Below the pieces are notes generated by a model that worked only from the letters and a program-made list of their open reading frames with translations, made no database searches and was not told where the DNA came from. From CALJFL01 sp039964455 (GTDB taxonomy: Bacteria > Pseudomonadota > Gammaproteobacteria > Pseudomonadales > Halieaceae), in contig JBDVXK010000013.1 of NCBI GenBank assembly GCA_039964455.1, positions 186,001 to 250,000 of the forward strand: a stretch of DNA of 64,000 nucleotides. The letters are read 5' to 3'. How positions within the stretch are numbered: the stretch's first letter is position 1; each line of letters starts with the position of its first letter. This document shows positions 52,296 through 60,874 of the stretch, one piece after another. The translations under genes and the position numbers were made by a program.

Positions 52296-54506
52296 CTAGC
52301 GGCGGCGCATACCGCCGCCACTGCGCGCGCGGTTATAGCTGCGCGTGCGCTGATTACCCCTGGCCCGATTGTCGCGGCTGCGATTGAGGTCACGGCTGTA
52401 GTCGCGTGTTTGTGAGGGCTGAGTCGAAGGCCGACTGGCTGGCTTCGTTTCTGGCCGCTGCTGGGGTCGCTGCTCCGGCAATTGTTGCGGCCGATTCTCA
52501 GGCCTTGTTACGGGCTTGGCTGCGGGCCTGTCAGGCTGCGTAGCCGGTCGCTTTATATCGTCTTTGGCCCAGCCATCCTTGGTGCGCTTGTCCCAGCCAT
52601 CAACGCCACGATCGCGGTAGATGTTGCCATCACGATCGGTATAGACGTTGTTGGCTCGGGCGGCTGAAACTCGGCTACGAGAACGATCGGCCAGCGCTGC
52701 CGTGGCCGGTTGTGTGCGGGCAATGTTTCTTTGGCTCTTGTAGAGGTTGTCGCCATCGCGATTGCGTCCGGCCACATAGCCTCGCGCATACCCGTGATTA
52801 AACCCGTTGCGGTAGCCATGGTTGTAGCCGTGACGATAGCCCCGGTGGTAACCGCGGTATGGCACCGGCCCCCACCAGCCACCGCGATACCAACCGCCGC
52901 CGCCCATGTAAAAGTGGAACGGTCCGCTGGAATAACTGAAACCGAATCGCCAGCCGCCCCAGGGCGTATAGCGCACATGGAAACCCCAGGTGGAGTAGCG
53001 TGGATAATAGTAGCGCCCGTACCAGCCCGGATAATAGTAACCAGTGCCATACACCACGGTGGTGTTATAGATATAGGTATTGGTGTAGCCCGGCGTATAG
53101 CCTACATACACCACGTCAGGCTCGGCCTTGTAGATACGTACAAAGGTGACGTAATACAGTGGTGACTCGGGGGGAATGCTGTAAATCTCCGCGGGTACCT
53201 CTCGCGCGACAGCCCAGCTGCCATTCGGGTTATCCGCCACAAACCAGATCGCCTCATCAACCGCGTAGTAACGGCCACTGGCCAGAATGACCGGGGTTGC
53301 CGTATTGACCGCATAATCGAGGTCGGTGCCATCCAGATCCTTGAATGTGGGCGCACCGTCGTACTCTACTGCCAGCGATGCCTTGCTCGGGTCTACCGCC
53401 GCTGTCTGCGGCATCTGCGCATCCAGCACCGCTTCCTCGGCAGCCTTGGTGCCCGGCACGGCATACAGCACAGTATTAACCTCGGAGCTTTCCGGAATCG
53501 CTTTAAAGTCTGTGGGCAAATCCTCGCCTGCGGTATACGACCAGGGGCCGTTCAGGTCACGCGTTGTGTACCAGCGCCCGGCCAACAGCACATAGTAATT
53601 CTGGCCGTTAATATCCATCAGCAGGTCGCTCTCGGTGTTGCTGACATACAGCAGCTGTGTGCCCTCAACCGGCGAAAACTCAGCCTTGCCGTCGATCACG
53701 ATTAGTTCCGTCGGTTCAGTGCTCACGATCACCTTTGGAGGAGCGCCTGAACCCGTTTCGTCCTCGGGCTCAGAGTCAGCTGGCGGCGGAGCCAGCTTGG
53801 CCACGTCAGCGGGCACACCAGAGGTAATCTGCCAGCTGCCCTGCAAGTCCTCGGCCCGGTACCAGGTGTCCTCATCGGCATAGAGATAAAAGCTGTCGCT
53901 GGCGGGATCCTGCAACAGGGTAAACGGCGTGTTGATCACCCGGCGAACAGGCGAACCCTCTATCTCCCGAATTTGTGGCTCGCCATCCAGCGGAACCAAT
54001 ACTGCAGGCTCTGTGCTGAAGACGATCTTGGGGGGCTGGGTATTGATCTGCTCGGCAGCACTGGCCCGCGCATCAACAACCTCCAATGTGGCCAGCAGAT
54101 TATCCATGGAAATGGGAATATTCATCTTGGGTATTTCGCGTTCCAGCAGCGCTGCAAGTGCACCGGCCTTATCCTGGTCTTCCTCAGGAATACGAATGTT
54201 TTCCACGTCCAGGCCAACCATATAGGCGGTGCGATCAGACCGGTCTATACGCAGTTCCGCATTGAACCAGATCGCACCGAAAACAGGTTGATCGCGGCTC
54301 TCCATTTCAACTGATACCGCCGCCCTGCCCTTGAGCATGTTGCCATCCAACTCCTCAGGCTGCGGTTGGTAAAGAACCACAACGCCCTCTTTAATCACTA
54401 TCTCCCTGGGCCAGTTGCCCTGCTGCTCTTCATCGGCCGCAAAGAGTGCGCTGCAGGCAAGGGACAAAATGCACAGCGACAGTGATTTTAGGAAGTGATG
54501 AAGCAT
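52296..54506 (-). CDS. Secreted repeat protein with Tyr/Gly-rich and Arg/Gln/Pro-rich tail
   Basis: The 736-residue protein starts with a signal peptide (SLACSALFA). Three related units of about 70-85 residues lie at about 158-240, 257-340 and 377-447. Each has S-T-E-P or similar, an L-D-G turn, a Y-V-x-N-T strand, a W-Y/F aromatic and a G-P/S-W or N-G-S-W turn. A Tyr/Gly/His-rich stretch follows (about 465-590, many GY, RGY and HGY steps), then a basic tail rich in Arg, Pro and Gln with an R-Q-Q-R flavour. The repeat family occurs in other Gram-negative bacteria and is sometimes labelled carbohydrate-binding V/XII; I cannot confirm binding. Likely extracellular or periplasmic. Confidence 0.6.
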   Translation of the reverse strand: MLHHFLKSLSLCILSLACSALFAADEEQQGNWPREIVIKEGVVVLYQPQPEELDGNMLKGRAAVSVEMESRDQPVFGAIWFNAELRIDRSDRTAYMVGLDVENIRIPEEDQDKAGALAALLEREIPKMNIPISMDNLLATLEVVDARASAAEQINTQPPKIVFSTEPAVLVPLDGEPQIREIEGSPVRRVINTPFTLLQDPASDSFYLYADEDTWYRAEDLQGSWQITSGVPADVAKLAPPPADSEPEDETGSGAPPKVIVSTEPTELIVIDGKAEFSPVEGTQLLYVSNTESDLLMDINGQNYYVLLAGRWYTTRDLNGPWSYTAGEDLPTDFKAIPESSEVNTVLYAVPGTKAAEEAVLDAQMPQTAAVDPSKASLAVEYDGAPTFKDLDGTDLDYAVNTATPVILASGRYYAVDEAIWFVADNPNGSWAVAREVPAEIYSIPPESPLYYVTFVRIYKAEPDVVYVGYTPGYTNTYIYNTTVVYGTGYYYPGWYGRYYYPRYSTWGFHVRYTPWGGWRFGFSYSSGPFHFYMGGGGWYRGGWWGPVPYRGYHRGYRHGYNHGYRNGFNHGYARGYVAGRNRDGDNLYKSQRNIARTQPATAALADRSRSRVSAARANNVYTDRDGNIYRDRGVDGWDKRTKDGWAKDDIKRPATQPDRPAAKPVTRPENRPQQLPEQRPQQRPETKPASRPSTQPSQTRDYSRDLNRSRDNRARGNQRTRSYNRARSGGGMRRR

Positions 54507-54657
54507 GAAATATTCCCTGAGTAGGAAGGAGGGGTTTCTATACCAAACGAGCGCGCAGCCCTGCCTTTAACAGGTCTTAACTGACGCCTGGATTATCGTC
54601 TTGAAATAGTAGACCAATCTGGGGGGAAAAGCTTAACGCCGCGAAATGAAAAGTGAG

Positions 54658-55182
54658 TTATTCGGCAACCGCTGAAGAGGCAGTTCTTTCCTGACGCAAC
54701 AGGTTATCAAGACTGTTGCTGCGAAAGTAACCCTCTGCAACACGAAAGCGACTGTCATGTAGTTTCACCAAGTCACCATGATGCAGCGGCTGCTTGTCTG
54801 TGACCAATTCGCCGTTCAACAAGGTACCCTGAATAGAGCCCATGTCTTCAACATAGAGACGATGTTTTTCCAAGGTAAAGCGCGTGTGGTGCAGTGATAC
54901 CTGGGGTGCAATCAGGGTCAGGTCGCAGTCATCATCATTACCCACAACAATGGGCGCAGTAACTGCATAGCGCATACCCTCAAGCGGGCCAGACTCTGCC
55001 GTTAGAATCCATTGGTAATCGGTAGGCGCCGGCTTGCTGACAAATCGCTCGCTTTGCCTGCGGTCATTGATCGGGGCCACATTAACCACCTGCCTACGCT
55101 CATCGACACTGTTCTTGAGTCCAATCGTACGACGACGCAGTTCGCGCACTAATTCATTAACTTTGATATTCCAATCTGCCAT
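54658..55182 (-). CDS. FHA-domain protein
   Basis: The 174-residue protein has a forkhead-associated domain at about 65-155: VGNDDDCDLTLIAPQVSLHHTRF, then GSIQGTLLNGELVTDKQPLHHGDLVKL. The SxxH and GxxxN motifs bind phosphothreonine peptides. There is no kinase domain and no transmembrane segment; an N-terminal helical region (LVRELRRRTIGLKNSVDERR) may dimerise. A stable hairpin lies in its 5' leader and a CRP-like site further upstream. No kinase or secretion genes adjoin it. Confidence 0.85.
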   Translation of the reverse strand: MADWNIKVNELVRELRRRTIGLKNSVDERRQVVNVAPINDRRQSERFVSKPAPTDYQWILTAESGPLEGMRYAVTAPIVVGNDDDCDLTLIAPQVSLHHTRFTLEKHRLYVEDMGSIQGTLLNGELVTDKQPLHHGDLVKLHDSRFRVAEGYFRSNSLDNLLRQERTASSAVAE

Positions 55183-55202
55183 AACTCTTTGCCTGTATTT
55201 TC

Positions 55203-55228
55203 TGCGCCTTTTCAGTTTAAAAGGCGCA
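55203..55228. promoter_or_regulatory. Perfect 10-bp hairpin in the leader of the FHA gene
   Basis: TGCGCCTTTT and AAAAGGCGCA pair across a six-base loop, 20 bases before the FHA start codon. No T-run follows on the minus strand, so it is not a plain terminator; it could control ribosome access or messenger stability. Confidence 0.5.
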
Positions 55229-55295
55229 TCTATTACTAAAACCTAGTCTTTATTAACCTAGATAGCACAAGACACAAACATCCTGTGGCCGGGCC

Positions 55296-55311
55296 TGTGA
55301 TAACCATCACA
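55296..55311. promoter_or_regulatory. CRP/Vfr-type binding site candidate
   Basis: TGTGA, six bases, TCACA: a perfect match to the CRP core in both half-sites and spacer. It lies 114 bases before the FHA start and about 35 bases after the acyl-CoA synthetase stop, where an FHA promoter would be expected. Confidence 0.5.
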
Positions 55312-55345
55312 GTTTTAGCCAAAAAAAACCGCTATCGCATGAGAA

Positions 55346-57034
55346 TTAACTGGCCTCGGCGCGCTCCAGTTCGGCCTGCATTTGCTCTCGCATCACAAAT
55401 TTCTGGATCTTGCCGGTAACTGTCATCGGAAAATCCTGCACAAATTTGACGTAGCGCGGCACCTTGAAATGCGTGATCTGACCTTTGCAAAAGTCTTTCA
55501 GCTCCTGCTCGCCCACGCTTTCACCAGCATGCAGTTGAACCCAGGCGCACACCTCCTCTCCCATTTTTTCATCGGGTATACCGAACACCTGCACCTCGGC
55601 GATTGCCGGGTGGGTGTAGAGAAACTCTTCCACCTCGCGGGGATAAATATTTTCGCCGCCGCGAATCAGCATGTCTTTAATGCGGCCGACAACCTGCACA
55701 TAACCCTGGTCATCCATCACACCGATATCGCCTGAATGCAGCCAGCCCGCCGCATCGATGGTTTCACGGGTGCGCTCCTCATCGTTCCAGTAACCGCGCA
55801 TCACCGAGTAGCCACGAGTGCAGATCTCTCCTTTTTCACCCGGCGCGACAACACGGTCATTTTCGTCAACGATTTTTATTTCAACCCAGGGCACCGCCCT
55901 GCCCACAGTCTCGGTGCGGTTCTGCATTGAGTCGTTACGCAGCGTCATGTGGTTCACCGGGCTGAGTTCGGTCTGGCCATAGGCGATGAGCACATCGTCC
56001 ATATGCATCTCGTCGATCACCCGTTTCATGACTTCTACCGGACAGGGGGCGCCTGCCATGATGCCAGTGCGCAAGCTGGACAGTTTGTAGCTACCAAAAT
56101 CGGGCGTATCCAGTACACCAATGAACATGGTGGGTACACCGTGCAAGCCGGTGCACTGCTCGTTTTGTACCGCGGCCAAAGTAGCATCCGGCTCAAAGGA
56201 TGGCGCCGGGTATACCGCAGTCGCACCATGACTGAGGCAGGCCAGGTTGCCCATCACCATACCGAAACAATGATACAGCGGCACTGGAATACACAGCCTG
56301 TCCTGGTCGGTAAAGCCCATCCCCTGGGCACAAAGATTACCGTTGTTGAGAATATTACAGTGAGTCAGGGTAGCGCCTTTAGGCGAACCGGTAGTGCCAC
56401 TGGTGAACTGTATATTGATTGGGTCGTCGGGGCGCAGGGTAGGTTTAAGTGCCTGCAGTTGCTGTGTCTCGTTGTCTCCACCCATCTCGAGAACATCACT
56501 GAAATTCAGCATGCCCGAAGATGCGTCCTCTCCCATGCGTATCACCATCTCAAGGTGGGGCAGCTTGTGGGCCTTGAGTTTACCGGGCGCGCAGCTGGCC
56601 AACTCCGGCGCCAGGTCCTGCATCATTTTCAGATAGTTACTGGTTTTAAATTGTTCAGCGGTAACCAGCGCCCTGCACTCCACCTTGTTGAGCGCATACT
56701 CCAACTCATACAAACGGTAGGCGGGATTGATACAAACCATAATGGCGCCCATTCTGGCGGTGGCATATTGCACCAGCGCCCACTCGGCACTGTTTGGGCC
56801 CCAGATGCCCACCCGGTCTCCCGGGCGAATACCCAGCGCCAGCAGGCCGGTGGCCAATCGGTCTATTTGTTCTCGAAACTCGCGGTAAGTCCAACGAATA
56901 TCCTGATGACAAACCACCAGGGCTTCGTTATCCGGATAGCGGTCAGCGACACGATCAAGGCAGTCGCCAATCGTCTCGTAAATAATCTGCGAACTTGCTT
57001 CGCCGCAGTAATAGCTCTGTGACAGGGCAGTCAT
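55346..57034 (-). CDS. Acyl-CoA synthetase, AMP-binding family (ACSF2-like)
   Basis: The 562-residue ligase should convert a medium- or long-chain acid to its CoA thioester. Motifs are FTSGTTGSPKGATLTH, AYGQTELSPV, WLHSGDIGVMD with DQGYVQVVGRIKDMLIRGGENIYP, and the Lys-bearing end MTVTGKIQKF. ATG 57034 has GAGG eight bases upstream; a GTG one codon earlier is also possible. It is on the minus strand with the GbuA-like gene, 106 bases behind it. The family is certain; acyl chain preference is not. Confidence 0.9.
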   Translation of the reverse strand: MTALSQSYYCGEASSQIIYETIGDCLDRVADRYPDNEALVVCHQDIRWTYREFREQIDRLATGLLALGIRPGDRVGIWGPNSAEWALVQYATARMGAIMVCINPAYRLYELEYALNKVECRALVTAEQFKTSNYLKMMQDLAPELASCAPGKLKAHKLPHLEMVIRMGEDASSGMLNFSDVLEMGGDNETQQLQALKPTLRPDDPINIQFTSGTTGSPKGATLTHCNILNNGNLCAQGMGFTDQDRLCIPVPLYHCFGMVMGNLACLSHGATAVYPAPSFEPDATLAAVQNEQCTGLHGVPTMFIGVLDTPDFGSYKLSSLRTGIMAGAPCPVEVMKRVIDEMHMDDVLIAYGQTELSPVNHMTLRNDSMQNRTETVGRAVPWVEIKIVDENDRVVAPGEKGEICTRGYSVMRGYWNDEERTRETIDAAGWLHSGDIGVMDDQGYVQVVGRIKDMLIRGGENIYPREVEEFLYTHPAIAEVQVFGIPDEKMGEEVCAWVQLHAGESVGEQELKDFCKGQITHFKVPRYVKFVQDFPMTVTGKIQKFVMREQMQAELERAEAS

Positions 57035-57140
57035 CACGACAACCTCTAAAAACCTGTTGAATTTAGAGTATTGACCAGTTTCGGCGTTTTCGCCTGTTTA
57101 ATCGGGTAATTTGCTTGTCTTTGATGGACCGAGGGTGGTG

Positions 57141-58100
57141 TTAGCGGCTGCGCTTGCAGCCGGGAAAACTGCATAGCATTTCAAACATCAGGTTAGCGGC
57201 CAGCAATGATGTGTTCCCGGACGTGTCGTAGGGTGGTGACACCTCGACCATATCAGCGCCCACCAGATTGAGCCCCCAGCAGCCACGAATTACCTCGATA
57301 CCCTGGGACGCCGTCAGCCCGCCCGGCTCGGGGGTGCCGGTACCCGGTGCTACTGATGGATCCAGGCCGTCAATGTCAAAGCTCAGGTAGGTGGGTGTAT
57401 CGGGGCCAATCTGCTCTCGCACTTCTGCCATTAGTGGCTGCAGTGACTGATACCAGCAGTCTTCTGCGGGCACAACTCGCACACCCCTGTCGCTGGCCCA
57501 GTCGAAATCCTCAGCCGAGTAACCGGTGGTGCGCAGGCCGATTTGCACCATCTTTTGCGGATCTACCAGCCCTTCCTCTATCGCCCGACGAAAAATCGTA
57601 CCGTGTGTTATCGGCTCACCAAACATCGCATCGTTAGTGTCCGAGTGAGCATCAACATGTACCAGCGCGACCGGCCCATGCTTTCTGGCAACGGCGCGTA
57701 AAATTGGCAGGGCTACTGTATGGTCGCCACCCATAGCGACGGTTTTCGCGCCGGTCGCAACCACCTCATCAAAGTATCGCTCGATGATGCCGATAGAATC
57801 CTGCAGGTTGAATGCATTAAGCGGCACGTCGCCAATATCGGCTATCTGAAAAGAATCAAACGGCGCTGCCTGGGTATACATGCCATAGGGGCGCACCATC
57901 ACCGACTCGCAGCGAATTTCCCTGGGGCCAAAGCGACTACCACCGCGATTGCTGGTACCAATATCCAGCGGGACCCCAACCAGCGCGATATCCAGATTCT
58001 CGGCCGACGATTGAGTGGGTAACCTGAACATGGAAGCAACCCCGGCAAAGCGTGGCATTTCATTGCCGCCAAGGGGCTGGTTAAACGTCTTCTCGGTCAT
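57141..58100 (-). CDS. Ureohydrolase, guanidinobutyrase (GbuA)-like, agmatinase family
   Basis: The 319-residue binuclear manganese hydrolase shows all three metal-site motifs: GGDHTVALP, VHVDAHSDTND and SFDIDGLDPSVAPGTGTPEPGG. The N-terminal QPLGGNEMPRFAGVASMFRLP and the RFGPREIRCESVMVRPY block match Pseudomonas GbuA closely, so cleavage of 4-guanidinobutyrate to 4-aminobutyrate and urea is the best guess, with agmatine or guanidinopropionate as alternatives. It connects functionally to the polyamine genes at 38.8-43.2 kb but is not adjacent. It is divergent from the sulfatase gene over about 125 bases. Confidence 0.88.
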   Translation of the reverse strand: MTEKTFNQPLGGNEMPRFAGVASMFRLPTQSSAENLDIALVGVPLDIGTSNRGGSRFGPREIRCESVMVRPYGMYTQAAPFDSFQIADIGDVPLNAFNLQDSIGIIERYFDEVVATGAKTVAMGGDHTVALPILRAVARKHGPVALVHVDAHSDTNDAMFGEPITHGTIFRRAIEEGLVDPQKMVQIGLRTTGYSAEDFDWASDRGVRVVPAEDCWYQSLQPLMAEVREQIGPDTPTYLSFDIDGLDPSVAPGTGTPEPGGLTASQGIEVIRGCWGLNLVGADMVEVSPPYDTSGNTSLLAANLMFEMLCSFPGCKRSR

Positions 58101-58225
58101 TGTCGCCTGTACTCCGATATAGCTTGATCACTGCAGACCGAGTCTAGCAGCAAAACAGCACGGCAGTTACGGTGGGAACGCTATTGTGCGACCATTCCCC
58201 GATACTCACTGTGAACGGTATTTTG

Positions 58226-59713
58226 ATGACGCTTTTACGATTTCTGGGACAACGGCTGGCCTCGCTGCTGGGCTGGCTGTTACTACTGGCTGCGATACTC
58301 GCAGCAGTCGCCGCATACCGCATCGTAAGTTTCCAGCAGGACGACGATAGTGACCGTATGTCGGACAAGGCGAATTATCTGGCAAGCCTGGCCGGCGCCA
58401 CCGGCGGCGCCAAAGCCTCGCGCCCCAATATTATATTTATCCTGTTCGACGATCTCGGCTATGGCGACATAGGCGCTGGCGCTGCTGGGGGCAACCTGAT
58501 CAGCACGCCCAACATCGACAGGCTGGCGGCAAACGGCGTTACCCTCAGCGACTTCCACTCCGCCGCCCCCGTATGCTCGCCGGCAAGAGCCAGCTACCTA
58601 ACCGGCAGGTTGCCGGCACGGGCGGGAGTACCCAATGTGCTGTTCCCCAGCGGCGGCCTCAAGAATATGTTGTTCTCACGGGTGTTGAATCCAGACAGTA
58701 ATAGTCGCTTGCCCGCTGAAGAAATCACCATGGCAGAAGTACTGAGCGCCGTCGGCTATCGCACGGGGATGGTCGGTAAATGGCATCTGGGCGACAGCAG
58801 TCCTTCACTACCCAACGAGATGGGGTTCGACCAATTCTTTGGTGCTCTCTACAGCAACGACCAGAAGCCCTTTGCCTTCTATCGGAATCAGGATGTAACG
58901 GTGTCGGCCCCCGCTGACCAGCGCCAGATGAGCGAACGTTATGCGCAGGAGGCAATTCGCTTTGTAGAGGATAGCGCTGGTCAGCCCTTCTTTTTGTATT
59001 TCGCCCACAATTTTCCGCACGACCCACTGTTTGTTCGCGACACATTAGCGGGCAAGTCTGACGCCGGATTATTTGGCGATGTCATGGAGGAGATCGACAA
59101 TGACATTGGCGAGCTGGTAGCAGCGCTGGATAAAAAGGGCGTGCTGGAAAATACCCTGATCATAATCAGTTCAGACAACGGGCCCTGGTACCTGGGCGAC
59201 GCCGGTAACCTGCGTGGCCGCAAGGGCAGCACCTTCGAGGGCGGTATGCGGGTACCTTTCATTGCGCACTGGCCAGCAGTTATTGCCGGTGGCAGAACCG
59301 AAGCGGCGATGGCGATGGGCACCGATCTGCTCCCGACTGTCATGGACATACTCGAACTGCCAGCCCCCACAGACCGTCTACTGGACGGCAAGAGCATTAT
59401 TGGCGTTTTGGAAGACGGGGAACCAAGCCCGCACGATTACTTGTACTTCTTGGACGGTGATCAGCTGTTCGCGGTGCGCGACCAGCGCTTTAAATATCGC
59501 GCTCCCGCAGGAGTACATTACGGTACCGACCAGATGCCGATCGCATTTGCCGTACCGCAAAAGGAATGGCTGTTTGACCTGGCTGGCGACCGGCGTGAGT
59601 CCTATGACACCAGCGACCGACATCCCCAAGCGCTACAAAAACTGCGCAAGCAATTCGATGCCAAGCAGCGCGAACTCTCAGGCAACCTGCGCGGCTGGGA
59701 TACCAGTCGCTAG
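58226..59713 (+). CDS. Membrane-anchored type I sulfatase
   Basis: The 495-residue protein has an N-terminal transmembrane anchor (LLGWLLLLAAILAAVAAY) and an exported sulfatase domain. The calcium-ligand pair is FDDLGYGD, and the formylglycine site is Cys117 in APVCSPARASYLTGR, so it needs a formylglycine-generating enzyme; none is encoded here. Other family blocks are GMVGKWHLG and SDNGPWYLGD. ATG 58226 is chosen because it opens right before the anchor; an ATG at 58172 is less likely. The substrate could be a sulfated polysaccharide, steroid or aryl ester. Confidence 0.9.
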   Translation: MTLLRFLGQRLASLLGWLLLLAAILAAVAAYRIVSFQQDDDSDRMSDKANYLASLAGATGGAKASRPNIIFILFDDLGYGDIGAGAAGGNLISTPNIDRLAANGVTLSDFHSAAPVCSPARASYLTGRLPARAGVPNVLFPSGGLKNMLFSRVLNPDSNSRLPAEEITMAEVLSAVGYRTGMVGKWHLGDSSPSLPNEMGFDQFFGALYSNDQKPFAFYRNQDVTVSAPADQRQMSERYAQEAIRFVEDSAGQPFFLYFAHNFPHDPLFVRDTLAGKSDAGLFGDVMEEIDNDIGELVAALDKKGVLENTLIIISSDNGPWYLGDAGNLRGRKGSTFEGGMRVPFIAHWPAVIAGGRTEAAMAMGTDLLPTVMDILELPAPTDRLLDGKSIIGVLEDGEPSPHDYLYFLDGDQLFAVRDQRFKYRAPAGVHYGTDQMPIAFAVPQKEWLFDLAGDRRESYDTSDRHPQALQKLRKQFDAKQRELSGNLRGWDTSR

Positions 59714-59899
59714 GCCGCGGCAAAACAGCACAAAAAGTATCCATAGTTGTACCCCCCACGTTCACATTTGCGCTGCAGGGTCTATGCTTGGTTGCGCTGC
59801 CAGACGCCACTAAAAAATTGACCCGGATTATTGGCCGCGAGCGCTATGTTGGCTCGCTTACCGGACAGCGACACTGCCCCTGATGGAGAATACACCCGA

Positions 59900-60853
59900 A
59901 TGACTTACCCGATTGATCCCGAACTCACGCCCATCCTTGAACTGATTCCTTCCCTGGGTATCGAGGACCCCGTATCGGCTCGCGGCGGCTTTAACGAGCT
60001 TGTGGGAATGATGAATGCCGAGCTGGACACCTCTGGCGTTGACATCAGCGAGCAAGAGATCGACGGGCTCAACGGTGCCCCACCCCTGATGCTGCGTATC
60101 TATTCACCCAGCGGCCTGGCAACTGCCGTGCCGGGTTTGCTCTACATCCATGGCGGCGGTTTCGTCATTGGCACCGTGGACAGTGAAGAAGGCCGTTGCC
60201 TGAGCCTGTGTCGGGAACTGGGCATTGTTGTTGTGTCAGTAGATTATCGACTGTCTCCCGAGACACCTTTCCCGGGGCCGCTGGAGGACTGCTATGCAGG
60301 ACTGTGCTGGACACACGATAACGCCGAGTCGCTTAATCTCGACGTGCGCAGGCTGGGTGTTTTCGGCCTGAGCGCCGGTGGCGGATTGTCGGCAGCCACA
60401 GCACTGATGGCGCGCGACCACAAGGGTCCTGCCATCTGCTTTCAGTATCTGGGCATACCCGAGGTCGACGACCGACTGGCCACCAACAGCATGAATGAAT
60501 TTGTTGATACCCCCATGTGGAACCGTCCAAATGCCGAACTCAGCTGGGACTATTACCTTGGTGATACCTATAAGCGCGGTGCCGACGATGTGCCCTACCT
60601 GGCAGCACCAGCACGTCTGGAGGATGCCAGCGGCTTACCACCTGCCTATATAAATACCATGGAATTCGATCCGCTGCGCGATGAGGGCGTGCTGTATGCC
60701 CTCACCCTGATGAAAGCCGGTGTATCCACCGAGTTACACAGCTACCCCGGTACCTTCCACGGTTCCTCCATGGTACCAACCGCCGCTGTCAGCCAACGCG
60801 AAGCAGAGGAAATGTTCGCGGTGTTGCGCCGTGGCCTTTGCATTGATTCCTGA
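59900..60853 (+). CDS. HSL-family alpha/beta-hydrolase esterase
   Basis: The 317-residue esterase has the hormone-sensitive-lipase-type oxyanion motif YIHGGGFVIGT, the nucleophile elbow GLSAGGG and the VSVDYRLSPETPFPG block. The catalytic His is in YPGTFHGS and the Asp in the EFDPLRDEG segment. ATG 59900 has GGAGAA upstream; a TTG at 59831 would add 23 residues. It is followed by a ligase after 21 bases, so both likely form one operon. It should hydrolyse a short or medium ester. Confidence 0.9.
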   Translation: MTYPIDPELTPILELIPSLGIEDPVSARGGFNELVGMMNAELDTSGVDISEQEIDGLNGAPPLMLRIYSPSGLATAVPGLLYIHGGGFVIGTVDSEEGRCLSLCRELGIVVVSVDYRLSPETPFPGPLEDCYAGLCWTHDNAESLNLDVRRLGVFGLSAGGGLSAATALMARDHKGPAICFQYLGIPEVDDRLATNSMNEFVDTPMWNRPNAELSWDYYLGDTYKRGADDVPYLAAPARLEDASGLPPAYINTMEFDPLRDEGVLYALTLMKAGVSTELHSYPGTFHGSSMVPTAAVSQREAEEMFAVLRRGLCIDS

Positions 60854-60874
60854 ACACCTTAACCGAGACCAAAC

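Noticed and set aside
55949..57022. 357-codon open frame on the plus strand opposite the acyl-CoA synthetase
   Set aside because: It has no recognisable domain or ribosome site and lies entirely antisense to a gene with all family motifs.
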